Positions 21,019 to 31,020 of a stretch of DNA of 64,000 bases are shown in pieces; position 1 is the stretch's first letter, and the number at the start of each line of letters is the position of its first letter. Both the position numbers and the translations under genes were made by a program. Source of the stretch: Selaginella tamariscina (taxonomy: Eukaryota > Streptophyta > Lycopodiopsida > Selaginellales > Selaginellaceae). The DNA lies in contig PUQB01000003.1 in the NCBI GenBank assembly GCA_003024785.1, positions 372,001 to 436,000 on the forward strand, written 5' to 3'. The notes under the pieces were generated by a model, which worked only from the letters and a program-made list of their open reading frames with translations, did no database searches and was not told the origin of the DNA.

Positions 21019-21507
21019 TGGCCAGGATCTGTTCATGACGCTCGAGTTTGGAGGAACTTGGGTTTTTACCAACATGTAGCATCAAAGGAGATACTTCAGC
21101 GGCCTATTCTTGAGCTTCCCAGATACAGCTTGAAGTCATATCTTCTCGGAGACAAAGGCTACCCTTGCAACCCGGCGATTATGGTGCTTTTTCGACGGTC
21201 AGCAAACCTTTTAGTCCTCAAGAAGTTCTTTAACAACGAGCTTTTGAAAGCTCATCAGATTGTGGAGTGTAATTTTGGACTTTTAAAAGGTATGAAAAAA
21301 AGCATTCGAACGTGAATTCTAACTGGTTTTTGTGTAGGAAAGATCTAAATACTTGGCTCAAAGATCCGAATGCAACCTGACGTTATTCCTAATATTGTCT
21401 ATGCCTGCTATGTACTGCATAACTATCTCATTGATATTGACGATGCAAATGTTGATGAACTCCGCGAGTTAGATTTGTTGAAAGCTGAACTCATTGAAGA
21501 AGAGTAG
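21019..21507 (+). pseudogene. PIF/Harbinger transposase (HARBI1-type DDE nuclease) relic, copy 1
   Basis: The reading has the canonical order WPGSVHDARVWRN (first D), SYLLGDKGYPC (second D), then QIVECNFGLLKG (E), a possible 68-bp intron, and KIRMQPDVIPNIVYACYVLHNYLI. The catalytic triad D-D-E is therefore visible. The N-terminal part and the Myb-like partner protein are not found. In this copy one codon just after the putative intron (near 21,347) is TAA where copy 2 has CAA. The piece is part of a plain DNA transposon, now probably immobile. Flanking ATTAA-rich sequence may include its ends. Confidence 0.78.
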
Positions 21508-22330
21508 AATAGAATGAACGAGGAGATATTGTACGTGAAAAACTCCTCGAATAAAGTTTGTAAAACATATGTGAAAACATATATATGTTAATAACTTTAA
21601 TGTAATAATACGGTGTGAAGTCATTTACATTACATTAAATTAAGTTAGGTTACATTAACTAAAATTCTCTAATGTTGTGATTAATTAATGCTGATGTGAA
21701 GATCAATGACATTAACTAGATAATAACATTAAACTAATAACATCTAATGTAATGTAATGTGTGGCCTTAATCTTATTTATTAGTTGCTATGTATCTAAGA
21801 ATATTCTGTATCCCAACACTGCATATCCAAGTTTGGACACCTACAGAATCGGAAGCTAGCAGAGTTCGCTCACCCATACTTCTTGAACACATGGATCACG
21901 TCCCTGAGAGCTTTTCTCAACCACGGGACAGCAGTACAGTCGTGTTCACTGCCAACGAGTCTGGGGAGGAACTTCCACCTGAGTTTGACAAGGCATGCGA
22001 CGTATACCACAGACAAGTAGAAATGAAGAAGAATGTTTCAGTTTCTCGATAGGAACGTGTCTTTGTTTTTCCTCATTTCCTCTTCAAGATTGTTCCATAG
22101 AAGTATCATTCTCTCTTCTCTCTCAGAGGTCAAATGTAGCTCACCTACAATGATGCTATGGTTTGACAAATGTAACTCCATTCGTATCCATTAGAACTTA
22201 AGTTATTTCAAAGTCGTAGGTTCAGCTGTATCGAGGTTGTACACTTTGTCAAGATATTCCTATCCAACTTGCATCCGAATACCTCAAAAGCAGTGAGAGT
22301 TTTCATTCTTTAATTAGCAGTCTGTCGTGA
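21508..22330. other. Harbinger 3' flank and unrecognised frame, copy 1
   Basis: ATTAA/TAATG-rich sequence to 21,770 is followed by an 87-codon frame at 21,789-22,052 (MYLRIFCIPTLHIQVWTPTES...). I cannot assign it to a family, and copy 2 has single-base differences in it. The rest shows no coding signal. Confidence 0.35.
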
Positions 22331-22813
22331 CGTACATTTCTTTCTTCCTAGCGAACGTTGTCTTAGTAGCAAGCCAGTACGAGTCTGATTTCTTAAACCC
22401 ACATAATGAAGCAAGAGCTGCCTTAAACGTAGGCACTTGTGTGGGATACCACGGCTGAGGAATATGCACGCTCATGGTGTACTGTTCTTCGCGATGAGAG
22501 AAACTGCAGTTTAATACATTCGAATCCTGGCGGGAAATATGGTGAAAACCTGTGGAAGTGGTGGGGTAGCGGAGGTTTTCCTGCGCCAAGTCCAAGTGAT
22601 GCAGTCACGTCGTGGGTTGCCGAGAAGCGGTACTATGACTATACCACTAATACGTGTGCTGCAGGCAAGGTTTGTGGACATTATACACAGGTTGTCTGGA
22701 GAAACTCGAAGAGATTAGGATGCTGCTTCATCAAATGCAACGGTGTGAATGCTTATCTTGCTTGTTGCAACTATGCTCCTCCAGGCAACTACATAGGCCA
22801 GAAGCCTTACTAA
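22331..22813 (+). pseudogene. PR-1 / CAP-superfamily secreted protein pseudogene, copy 1
   Basis: A hydrophobic leader (TYISFFLANVVLVASQ) runs into FLNPHNEARAALNVG, the typical start of a plant PR-1 mature protein. After a one-base break near 22,440 come [38 protein letters not shown], then the CAP1 signature [11 protein letters not shown] and the CAP2-like [19 protein letters not shown]. The six expected cysteines of the C-terminal part appear present. No ATG precedes the leader in frame; a GTG stands at the expected place. PR-1 proteins are secreted defence-related sterol-binding proteins. Two defects common to both copies suggest a true pseudogene. Confidence 0.8.
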
Positions 22814-22943
22814 TCACGTTCGTTAATAGCTAAAAACTTAATATTCCCCTGTGTGTGTGTGTGCGTGCGCGTGTGTGTGTGAGAGAGAGATATATGCGGT
22901 ACTAGTAAGTATATTATTAGAAGAATAATATACGTAAACGTAT

Positions 22944-23330
22944 TTAAAGCCTGGGGGTGTTCTCCAGCTGAGCAATGTTGTAATAGAAATGAGACGCCTT
23001 GCGTTGAAATCCAGTGTCCATTTCGCAGGGTGCGAATCCTTGATAGCATCCTTGCGAGCTAGCTATGCACACGTTCACTATTTTCTTCATCGTGCTCCTG
23101 GTTTGGACAAACTCCTGTGCATAAAACTCCTCCAAAGACATCCACTGTAATAAATAATGATTATCTAAATCAATGTGCTTATTCACTTAAATATTAATAA
23201 ATAAATTGTTTTAAAAATAATTTAAAAGCTGGGATTTCTTTTTAACAAAATAAACATCATGTTTTAATAATACAAATACGTTTTACCTTAGCAGCTTCAA
23301 TCTCTGAGACTTGTATAGTGATCTCATGGC
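22944..23330 (-). pseudogene. Nudix hydrolase, C-terminal part in inverted orientation, copy 1
   Basis: Two exons on the minus strand. Exon about 23,287-23,330 reads EITIQVSEIEAAK, and 22,944-23,144 reads WMSLEEFYAQEFVQTRSTMKKIV... to NTPRL*, joined by a GT..AG intron (23,145-23,286). This is the region after the Nudix box in plant cytosolic Nudix hydrolases of the AtNUDT2 group (SEIEAAxWMPxEEF). The matching N-terminal part lies 340 bp away on the opposite strand, so the gene has been split by an inversion. Confidence 0.72.
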
Positions 23331-23490
23331 CTCAAAACACATACAAAAAATAAATCCGACTTTTCAAATGCTACCCGATGTCCTTGTCTGAATCCCAATA
23401 TTTCTACAAACGCTGTATCAATCTATGAACGAGTACTATAGAACTAGATGTTGAATCCTTAATCTTCATTATACAGTTGCCTTATTTTAA

Positions 23491-23630
23491 CACACACACA
23501 CACACATTGTTCCATATGTGCATGCAAGTATGCCGACCCACGAACCTCTGCATACACTTCCACATACATTTCAGGAATCTCTCTCTCTCTCTCTCTCACT
23601 CACACACACACACACACACACACACACAGC
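23491..23630. repeat. CA and CT/CA microsatellites, copy 1
   Basis: An (AC)n run near 23,491-23,506 and a compound (CT)n(CA)n run at about 23,579-23,628. They sit between the two oppositely oriented halves of the Nudix gene. In copy 2 the second run is interrupted by single-base changes. Confidence 0.85.
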
Positions 23631-23667
23631 CATCGTAACTAAATGATTATTTATGTTATTCATTAGA

Positions 23668-24190
23668 AGAAGAAAGGAGTATGGCTAAAGCTGCCTACTG
23701 AGAAAGCTATTTTAGTTCCAGCTGCTGTTGAGGTGATTATACGACATTCGATTGACTTATCAATATACACACAGAGACATAAACTGTGTTTTGTGTGTTT
23801 ATTACAGGAAGGATTTAGATACCATCGTGCGGAACCAAACTATGTTATGCTAACACATTGGTTAGCTGATACACCATGTACACTTCCTGCTAATGCTTCC
23901 CACCAAGTGGGAATAGGTGCCTTTGTGCTCAATGATAAGAATCAGGTATTTACATTTTAAATATAGCAAATGAATGTCTCTATACAGTTATATAATTATT
24001 GCTGTTCAGAAAAGACTGGGGCCTTAAAGGGTCAAGGAATTTGGAAGTTTCCAACTGGTTTAATAAACCAGGTAGAGAGAGAGACAGAGAGAGAAGAACA
24101 GCAGATAAGTAGTGTGCTTTTGTTGTTGTTGTTGCTTTAGGCTGAAGACATATGTGCAGGCGCCATAAGAGAAGTAAAAGAGGAAAGTCT
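23668..24190 (+). pseudogene. Nudix hydrolase, N-terminal part, copy 1
   Basis: Four exon-like pieces on the plus strand: GVWLKLPTEKAILVPAAVE (ends 23,731), EGFRYHRAEPNYVMLTHWLAD..ASHQVGIGAFVLNDKNQ (23,809-23,945), TGALKGQGIWKFPTGLINQ (about 24,013-24,071) and AEDICAGAIREVKEES (24,141-24,189). The last contains the start of the Nudix box (G..x5-EvxEE). This is the pre-Nudix and Nudix-domain order of the AtNUDT2 group. After the partial box the coding sequence ends; the remaining C-terminal exons lie upstream on the opposite strand. Confidence 0.78.
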
Positions 24191-24509
24191 TTCTTTCTTA
24201 TATTACTTATTTGCTTAAGTTTGAGAATACTAAGTAAGAGCAAATGCTAAAATTTATTTAAAGCTAATATAATAGATTTAAATATTAATGATTTAAAGAG
24301 GAAGTGAGTGACCTGTTAAGCCGTGAAATGAAGCTAGGGAGATCATCTGGTAAACTATCCGGATCTTCTTCAGACATTAAAACATCTCTTCGACTTGAAA
24401 CCTCAAAAGAAACAAGAAAAATAAAATTAAAAACAGAATGCATTGGATATACATAATATACCCACCATTGGCAAAGTAGCGCTGATGGAGAAAAAGAAGA
24501 TGGAGCGGC

Positions 24510-24990
24510 TGTGAAGTTGAAGTGTTTGGAGAAGATACATATGCTGGCGGTGAAGTCCGGACTAGCAACCGATATATTTGTAGGAAACGGCTTGCTGACA
24601 TGTACTCCAGGTGCAGAAGCATGGAAGAGGCTCTCGGAGTCTTTAAACCGCTTTTGTATCCAACTGTGGTCTAGTATACTATCATGATGCAAGGATACAC
24701 TGAGGCGGAAAGGAGCAGCCAAGCTGTAGAGCTCTTTCATGCTTTGGAGTCGGCTGGTCTGTTACCGGACGCCCGAGTCTACGTTGCTGTGCTCAACGCA
24801 TGCACCAGCTTGGCTTCGGAGAGAGGAGGAGCAGGCGGAGGTTCTTATAGTTGGTGGTGAGATATACTTGGAGGCGGTGAAGGCCGGGTACGGAGCCGAG
24901 GTGTTTGTATCGACTGCCGCTATTGACATGTTTGCGAAGCCTCTGGGACGCGCGGAAAGTGTTCGATGAGCTGAAATGCCGAGACTCGGT
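24510..24990 (+). pseudogene. PPR protein fragment, copy 1
   Basis: Pieces in shifting frames read CLEKIHMLAVKSGLATDIFVGN, LADMYSRCRSMEEALGVF, MMQGYTEAERSSQAVELFHAL, AGLLPDA and VYVAVLNACTSLASE. That is two to three consecutive PPR motifs of the PLS type. Several frame changes and no start or stop context show it is a broken fragment, unrelated in detail to the PPR gene at 7.5-9.7 kb. Confidence 0.7.
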
Positions 24991-25270
24991 TACGTGGAAC
25001 ACGTTACTCCTCGCATGGAGAGGCCGAGCTTGCTCTTTGGCTGTTCACGTATATGAGATAGGAGACTGCTAGAACGTACCTGGGTGTCATCAAAGCATAC
25101 ACACTCCAGTGGACCTGGAAAAAATAAAATAAAATAAAATCAGTTTGTATGCAGTTTGGTATGTCAACAGCCCATAGTGAATGTTTCAATGTTGAACAAG
25201 TGGTCTGTTGCGAGAAATGTGATTTTTTATATTCATGAGATTGAAATTACACGATAGTAGAAGTGATGAT

Positions 25271-25531
25271 TCACTTGTCCAATACCACGTTTGCTAGTTC
25301 TTTGGCAGCCTCCTCTGCTTGCTGCTTGCGCCGCTGTTCCCTCTGCTTGCTCCTCTCTCGCCGCGCCTTCATGTCCTCAAGCGAGCGCTCGATGACAAAC
25401 AGGGGCTTCTTGGAAGACCACGCGGGGAATCCATCCTGGAACCGAGGAGGAGAGGGCAGATATTCCCTGTATCCAGGATCCCGCGCCATAGCCTCCGCAA
25501 ACAGCCTCTCGCTCTCGTTCAGCTCCATCAC
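25271..25531 (-). CDS. Small charged protein, function unknown, copy 1
   Basis: A single-exon frame of 86 residues starting MMELNESERLFAEAMARDPGYREYLPSPPRF. The C-terminal half is a strongly basic/acidic helix (KARRERSKQREQRRKQQAEEAAKEL), likely coiled-coil. It contains no signal peptide or membrane segment. The copy-2 sequence encodes the same protein without a break. The start lies 90 bp from that of the divergent gene at 25,622, and a telobox-like GGGTTTAGGG lies between them. I do not recognise the family; the intact frame in a region of pseudogenes suggests a real gene. Confidence 0.55.
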   Translation of the reverse strand: MMELNESERLFAEAMARDPGYREYLPSPPRFQDGFPAWSSKKPLFVIERSLEDMKARRERSKQREQRRKQQAEEAAKELANVVLDK

Positions 25532-25621
25532 CGCTTGCAGCCCTACCCCTAAAAATCTAAAGCAAAAGATCCGTAAATAAAGGAGGAAATTAGGGCTCAG
25601 GGTTTAGGGTCGAAGGTGAAG
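25532..25621. promoter_or_regulatory. Short bidirectional promoter with telobox-like motif, copy 1
   Basis: The 90 bp between two divergent start codons contains CAGGGTTTAGGGTC near 25,599-25,612 and CTACCCCTAAAAAT near 25,544-25,557. This repeats the arrangement seen at 5,231-5,288. Regulatory function is inferred from position. Confidence 0.4.
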
Positions 25622-27063
25622 ATGAAGGCCACGGAGCTCTCAATCACGTACCGGAGTCGGGAGCTGCGATTTCCTGTTCCATCGGCTGGGACAATTCTGG
25701 ATCTGGCACACTCTGTGATGCTAATCACCGGAGCAAGGAGCACCCTGAGAATCAAAGCCGGTGATCACTTGTTCCAGTCCCTTGTGATGGAGCAGGACGT
25801 CGGGATTCTTCTAGGTAAGTTTTATATTTTGTTGCGTAAAATGCAACTATTGAGCGTGCATTTTTTCAGCCGGACTGCCTCTGAACAGGCTTGTAGCCCT
25901 GGGTGAGAATATGGATGATATTCCATCATTTGCTCTGCATCCCAGGAGGGCCCAGATTTACACCATCGAGAACAACCATGTAAGTAGCAAGTCACGGTGG
26001 AAGATTGACTGAAATTTGTTTCTTCAAGCTGCCACCCGGAGCACCATCAAGCGATCAGGCTTGGAGCTTGTGTAAGGAGCTGGTGAGTGAGCGTAACGTG
26101 GACGTGCTTGTTCATACTTCAAGAAAAAATCTGGCTATCAACGTCATCGCTGAAGCTCGGCCGGAAGAGCAGCCACAATGCTACTTAACGAAGCCAAGCT
26201 TTAGAGTGATCAAGATGCCGTTTCGGGATGCGTCCTACAGTTTCTTGCCCCGTCTCACGTTCATGGAACAATATATTCGTCACCTGGCCCATTTGTCGGT
26301 TGTTGAACACGGACCAGAGCTCGATGAGGAAGTGGAGTGCCTGCTGGACGACGTTTATCGCATTCAGAGGTAGCTAGTCGAGTCTCTATTTTGCATTTTT
26401 TTTTGTTTCACACTGGATATCGATTTAAATTTACAGGTGGTTTGATGCGTATCACAGAGCTATCTTCAGCTTGGAAGAGATCATTGAGAAAGCTCTTGGC
26501 GCTTCACAGTTCAGGCCTCCACCCGTGGACGTTTTCTTCATGATGTTAAGCGGTGCGTACTACAGATGGGAAACGGTGGCGCTGGAACGTGATGGGGACG
26601 TGGACACAATGCTGGCTAAGGCCCGGAGGCTGGTTCCAAAGCTGGCTCAGTGGGTACGCAAACTCGAGGTAAAACTAATGTGTGAGTTTTTATGTGTTTG
26701 TACTGATTATTGTTATGTATTAGGAGGAGGTTTCGGTGCCTGAAGATTTTCAGCGTGCTCTGGAAATTCTCTACACCATCTGTACGAGTGCATATCGGCA
26801 CGGTACCGGCTGCAGTGAATACGTTCGATTGATGAGCACCCGAGCATATGCCAGGTTGGCTGGAAATTTCAAAAGTGTGAAGAAGATGGAGGGCCTGCTT
26901 GGTTTTGACGAAAACGGCATCGCCAGCAGCAAAAAATGGGCTTGCTGGGTTGCATCTACCGTGTTTGCCACCCAACTGAGGTCCGTGAGTGCAGTTAAAT
27001 TCCTACTATCTTTTGTTAAATGTTTTTTTTTTCTGTTTTCAGCCGCATGTTGCTGCACGTTAA
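25622..27063 (+). CDS. Unrecognised multi-exon protein, apparently intact, copy 1
   Basis: Six exons can be read with GT..AG introns of about 45-70 bp. They start MKATELSITYRSRELRFPVP and end QLRSPHVAAR*, about 385 residues in all. Distinct blocks include AGLPLNRLVALGENMDD, the long exon LPPGAPSSDQAWSLCKELVSERN..RIQR, WFDAYHRAIFSLEEIIEKAL and EDFQRALEILYTICTSAYRHG. There are no membrane segments and no motif I can assign; the second half is helical in character. In copy 1 all junctions keep frame. In copy 2 the same gene has several small deletions. Divergent from the 86-aa gene across a telobox-bearing 90-bp spacer. Function unknown. Confidence 0.6.
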
Positions 27064-27207
27064 TTAACAATGGATATCTCTCAACAATCGAGCTGACCAT
27101 ATCCGTTCAATCGGTTAGGTGTTTAGGACTTTTACGATTTTGACTTGTATATAAACTTGATCAGAAAAACAAAACGTTTTCATTGTTCAACATTTTTAAT
27201 CACTGGT

Positions 27208-27233
27208 TCAGGGTTTAGGGGTTTGTTTAGGGA
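27208..27233 (+). promoter_or_regulatory. Telobox-like motifs upstream of the URB1 relic, copy 1
   Basis: Two overlapping motifs, CAGGGTTTAGGGG and TGTTTAGGGA, lie 15-40 bp before the URB1 start codon at 27,249. Teloboxes are known to be enriched at promoters of ribosome-biogenesis genes in plants, which agrees with the identity of the downstream gene. Confidence 0.4.
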
Positions 27234-27248
27234 ACCGAGAGGAAGGCG

Positions 27249-28665
27249 ATGGCGACGGGCTCATGCTGGAGGAAGAAGAAAAGAGGAAGAAGAGGAAGAG
27301 AAGATCGAAGAACATCAGAACAAGGTAATGGTAGCGGCTAACACTATCATGTGGGGCCTCGTCATCAGGAAGACTATCCTTGAAATCCTAGGAGCAACTG
27401 CTGTCCGAATGCGGAAGATGCTAGAACGATTCAGGTGACAAATTCCTGACCCCGAAGTCTCTGCAATGCCTGGAGCGCCAGTCCCAAAGCCTAGACCGCG
27501 GTCACCATGCTCTTCCTGCTGGTCGAACCCGGTTGTTGGTAAAGGCCACGGTTCAGATTACTCGAAGAAGTTGGCGGTGCAGCTGCGGCTGGACAAGTTT
27601 GCTCTCTGGATCGTGCAGAACAAGCTGGGGGATGTCTACTGGCACCTTTCATCCGGGCAGCGCAGCGCTCTCCGTCTCATGTCGGTTGTGGTTTCCCGAG
27701 GGAAGCTCCTGGCGAAACAGGTGGCTTCCAAGTTCGACTTTACGATCGATGCGTTGCGGAAGCTGGTGAAGCACCCGATGAAGCGGAACGTTTCCGGAAA
27801 GCATGAGTTGAGTGACTTCTCCATGTCGTTCAGTTCATGGTGGTGGGAGATGCCGGGCTGCTCAGGTGGATTCTCTGCGGGTGTTCTGCACGGACTTGCT
27901 GCTGATAGCGATTAGACGATTGTTCATGTGCTCGACGTTTTTCAGCAGAAAGTGCTGGACTCGGACGGAAGGGATTCAGGTTGCTTTGTTTGGGGATGCC
28001 GCTCTTGAGCATCTTCAGAAGATAACCGGCGCTAAGAGTTCTCCAGGAGCGGTTGGTTTGGCTCAGGCTATTCGTTTGGTGCTGTGCTCGAACCCGACGC
28101 ATGGGATTTGTCCCAGCGGAGCATCCTGGGAGGATTTTCAGAAAGTCAGTGGTCAGTATGGAGGTGGAGCAGGAAGATTGCTTGAGTTGGCGAGCTTCTT
28201 CTGGTCATTAGCTGCCGCATATATCGATTATTTTCCTCAATCACTTGAACCTCGATGTTCAGCCATCTGGTAAGTAGCTGTTGATTTCAAGGTGTGTTTT
28301 TTTATTCATTGTTATCGTCTATGGCGAAGATTGCGAGTGAGCCTAATCCGTTCCATAATTTTTGCAAGCATGGAACACCTCCACCATCGCTAGAATCTCC
28401 TATTGTTCAAAGCAGTCTTCATCGTTTTCGGCCGCAAACATTCTCACGAGCGTTGTTCAACAGTTGTTTGACACTCTCTGGAGCGTTTACTTCAGTTTGT
28501 GAACTCTGCCAAAGAAAGTTTGGAACTCTACGAAGACTAGTCGAAGCTTGCAACGGCCTCGGCTGCACTTGCCTTGAACTTCACCCATTCGGACAGCATG
28601 GGAGTAGGAGTTGACACTGGAGGAGAAGACCGAGCTCTGGAGTTTGATGAAGAGAGGAGGTGAGA
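27249..28665 (+). pseudogene. URB1: URB1 (Npa1-type nucleolar pre-ribosomal-associated protein 1), truncated N-terminal part, copy 1
   Basis: It starts MATGSCWRKKKRGRRGRED with a basic nucleolar-type N-terminus. Segments match the Npa1/URB1 N-terminal domain: LTPKSLQCLERQSQSLDR, KFALWIVQNKLGDVYWHLSSGQR, KLLAKQVASKFDFTIDALRKLV, VALFGDAALEHLQKI, CSNPTHGICPSGASW, GGGAGRLLELASFFWSL and YFPQSLEPRCSAIW. URB1 is a very large protein needed for 60S subunit assembly; only the first few hundred residues are here. The frame changes several times (for example after AADSD near 27,915), and a stretch ending EEDRALEFDEERR* leads into unrelated pectate lyase sequence. It is a 5' fragment, not a working gene. 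Confidence 0.72.
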
Positions 28666-28879
28666 CTGGAGTTGTGCATTGTTGTTTGTTTTCTTTTCTT
28701 TTTTGGTTTGAAGGATGTAAATGTCTTGGAAGTTTGTGTGTGTCTGTTTCCTGTCTCCATCAAACAAAAGTCACTTGAACCGAGTTTGACCATGGTTGAC
28801 TGTTGAGTGCGACTTCAGATTTTGAATTTCTCCAATGGAAATTTCCATCTCAAACTTCTCAAATTTTGTAGGAACATCA

Positions 28880-29313
28880 GCCGGATCCAGTGAGCTCTGT
28901 GGAAGGAGCATGGCCCTTGCAGACCAACCGGGAATCCAATCGACGAGTGCTGGCGCTGTGACCCACACTGGCACTCCCACCAGAAGCAACTTAATCGGAT
29001 TTGGGAAGAACACCATTGGAGGCCTTCTGCACCATCCCCTGTTAATCTCCGCCCATGGACTCTCCGCTACGGTGGGATCATCTTCGCTCGGGACATGACC
29101 ATCTCTTTCAGGGAGGAGCTCAGCCACAAGATCATTGACGGGAGAGGGCATGCCGTCCGGATCGCCTACACCATCATGTACGTCCGGAACGTGATCATGC
29201 ACGGGATTGGGATTCACAACTGTTGGAGAACCGGTGAGAAGGATCACGTTGGCTCGCGGACGGTCGCGGATGGTGTCGGATCCAGGAATGTGTGGATTGA
29301 TGGCATCCTCTCA
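28880..29313 (+). pseudogene. Pectate lyase pseudogene spanning the copy 1/copy 2 junction
   Basis: Reading in changing frames: [20 protein letters not shown] (the conserved pectate lyase start), [43 protein letters not shown] and RTVADGVGSRNVWIDGILSL. This is polysaccharide lyase family 1, but the Ca-binding and catalytic core is much shortened compared with a working enzyme of about 400 residues. The unit boundary of the tandem array falls inside it at 29,060/29,061. Confidence 0.78.
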
Positions 29314-31020
29314 TTAGACTCTACAAAAGTCTCTCTACCTTCATGATCACGTACAAAGTCTCTCTACCTTCACGATCTTGCTATGTGTTCCAAGGAACCC
29401 TAATTAGTCATCAGCTAATGAAGACCTACGGTGTTTCCTAACGTCAACCTCAATGCTTCAACCAAAACAGTGAAGTTTTTAAGTCATCAACACTGTAAGT
29501 AAGACTTTAGAGTGTACGGTATTGGAAACTCTAAGTACGCTTTTCTAGACTTTGAGGTACTCAGAATATGTTGTGTTTGTAAATCACCTTTGATCTTTGA
29601 TGTAGAGACATCAATCGAAAGCTAGCAATGAATGTAGACGAGTACACTTGAAAACCAGTAGTTCCGATGGCTCGATGAGGCAGGAGATGCAATATACTTC
29701 CTCCTTTGCTTCAACTCGAGAGGAGAAGCAAACTTGTGTCTCAAGAGATAACTTGCCACAGAAAGAGGATGATGAACGGGCTCACATAACAGCGCAGGAA
29801 CTCGAAGACGACGTCATGATAGCTATTCCTAGTGACCACAGCAATGTTTATCACTAGCTTATTAAACGTTTCAACGTTCAATAAAATTGGTGTGCATTCT
29901 CACTTCACCTTAAGCTTCAAAAGTGAGTCCCAATTTTTGAGTTTAGAAACTGAGAAGACATTTTTTCTTTGTGATATGGAACATTGTTTTCCAGGTTCAA
30001 CGATCAGAATGTTGAAACAAGAGGGGTGTCAAATCTTGGCCGTCGGATGCATTCATAATCGTGGCGAGAACATGACTTGTCCACCAGTTCACAAGTAGGA
30101 ACATGTTGCTCATGCCAAGTCGTCAACCAGATGGAAACCTGTGTTTAACAACCAAATTAGTTTGTAAGAAAATGAAAAGCTAAAAATTAAGAAAACAAGT
30201 AACGGAATATGATGCTGATCCAACGGTTGGTACTGGGTCTTGTTTTTGTTTTGTTTGTGTGTGTTGCTACATCCGCTTTCGCTAGGGTTTGTGGCTACGG
30301 CTTCAAGATCTGGAGTGGAGCGCTTGTCGAGAGGAGCTCTTCACGGTAATTCAATCTCCGCCATGTTCGGTAGAATTTTCTTTTGTTTGGAGAATGTAAA
30401 GCCTTGGTGCTGGAGCATTGTACTGAGAATGCCTGGTTTTCTTACTGTGCAGGCGCTCGTTCCGGGGAAAATGTGGGATTCAGCCAGGAGGTGAGGATTT
30501 TAGCAACTAGGGCTTGGGAGCGATCTTTGTGCCATGGAGAAATCAAACGCAATACAATCTGCGCACCATTGAGGAGAATTTCAATGACTTTAAGGTGCCA
30601 AGAGCGGCCCTAACAGAAGGTGCGTATTCTTTTTTCTTTGTTTTTTCTTTTTTACTATTCAAAAAATTGCACAAGGAATACCAAGGACTTTGTGCTCCCG
30701 GTATGCATGGTGATCCAGCTTCATTGTCCATATCCTCCGTTGATGTATGAGTTCTTGGGATCTTGGCTCAGCTCTTCAAATGGAAGGTTAGACGTGCTAG
30801 ATGGCATAGCCAGAGTCATGCTGATAGAAGGTGAAAATATTGTGGCAGCTCCTTCGGAGGTGAAGAATATCAAGGTGATGGCTGCAGCTGGTTTGACTCG
30901 AGGTGCAAGAAAGCTAGAGAGTTAAAAAAGCTATGAAGGACGGTATGTAGAGTCTGATCAAGGATGTGGCTGCGGAATTCCTACGTCAACATGATGCTTG
31001 CTACAGAGAAGGCTTGAAGA
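29314..31020 (+). other. Unrecognised relic region, copy 2
   Basis: Copy of 13,067-14,764 with a few substitutions, including the 69-codon frame (29,648-29,857) and the possible signal-peptide exon near 30,212. No gene is recognised. Confidence 0.4.

Larger units (their letters stand above)
12821..29060 (+). repeat. Tandem 16.2-kb segmental repeat, copy 1
   Basis: First copy of a direct tandem array. Homology to copy 2 begins at TCTCCGCTACGG (12,821 versus 29,061) with a constant offset of about 16,240 bp, and runs without a large gap to 21,135. There copy 2 carries a retroelement insertion; homology then resumes to 29,060. Substitutions versus copy 2 are few. Sequence left of 12,821 has no counterpart at the internal junctions, so the array is cut at its left end inside the pectate lyase relic. 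Confidence 0.92.

Noticed and set aside
20571-21755. GGCCTGAACATTATATTA and inverted GGCCACACATTACATTA as terminal repeats of the Harbinger element
   Set aside because: Similarity is partial and a 3-bp TTA/TAA target duplication is not found at both sides; the ends remain unresolved.
24285-24740. 151-codon minus-strand frame, identical at 47,885-48,340
   Set aside because: Antisense to a PPR fragment on the plus strand, low complexity and without family match.
28771-29247. 158-codon minus-strand open frame, also present at 12,738-13,064 and 52,321-52,794
   Set aside because: It lies antisense to the pectate lyase pseudogene and has no recognisable domain; its repetition follows from the tandem array.
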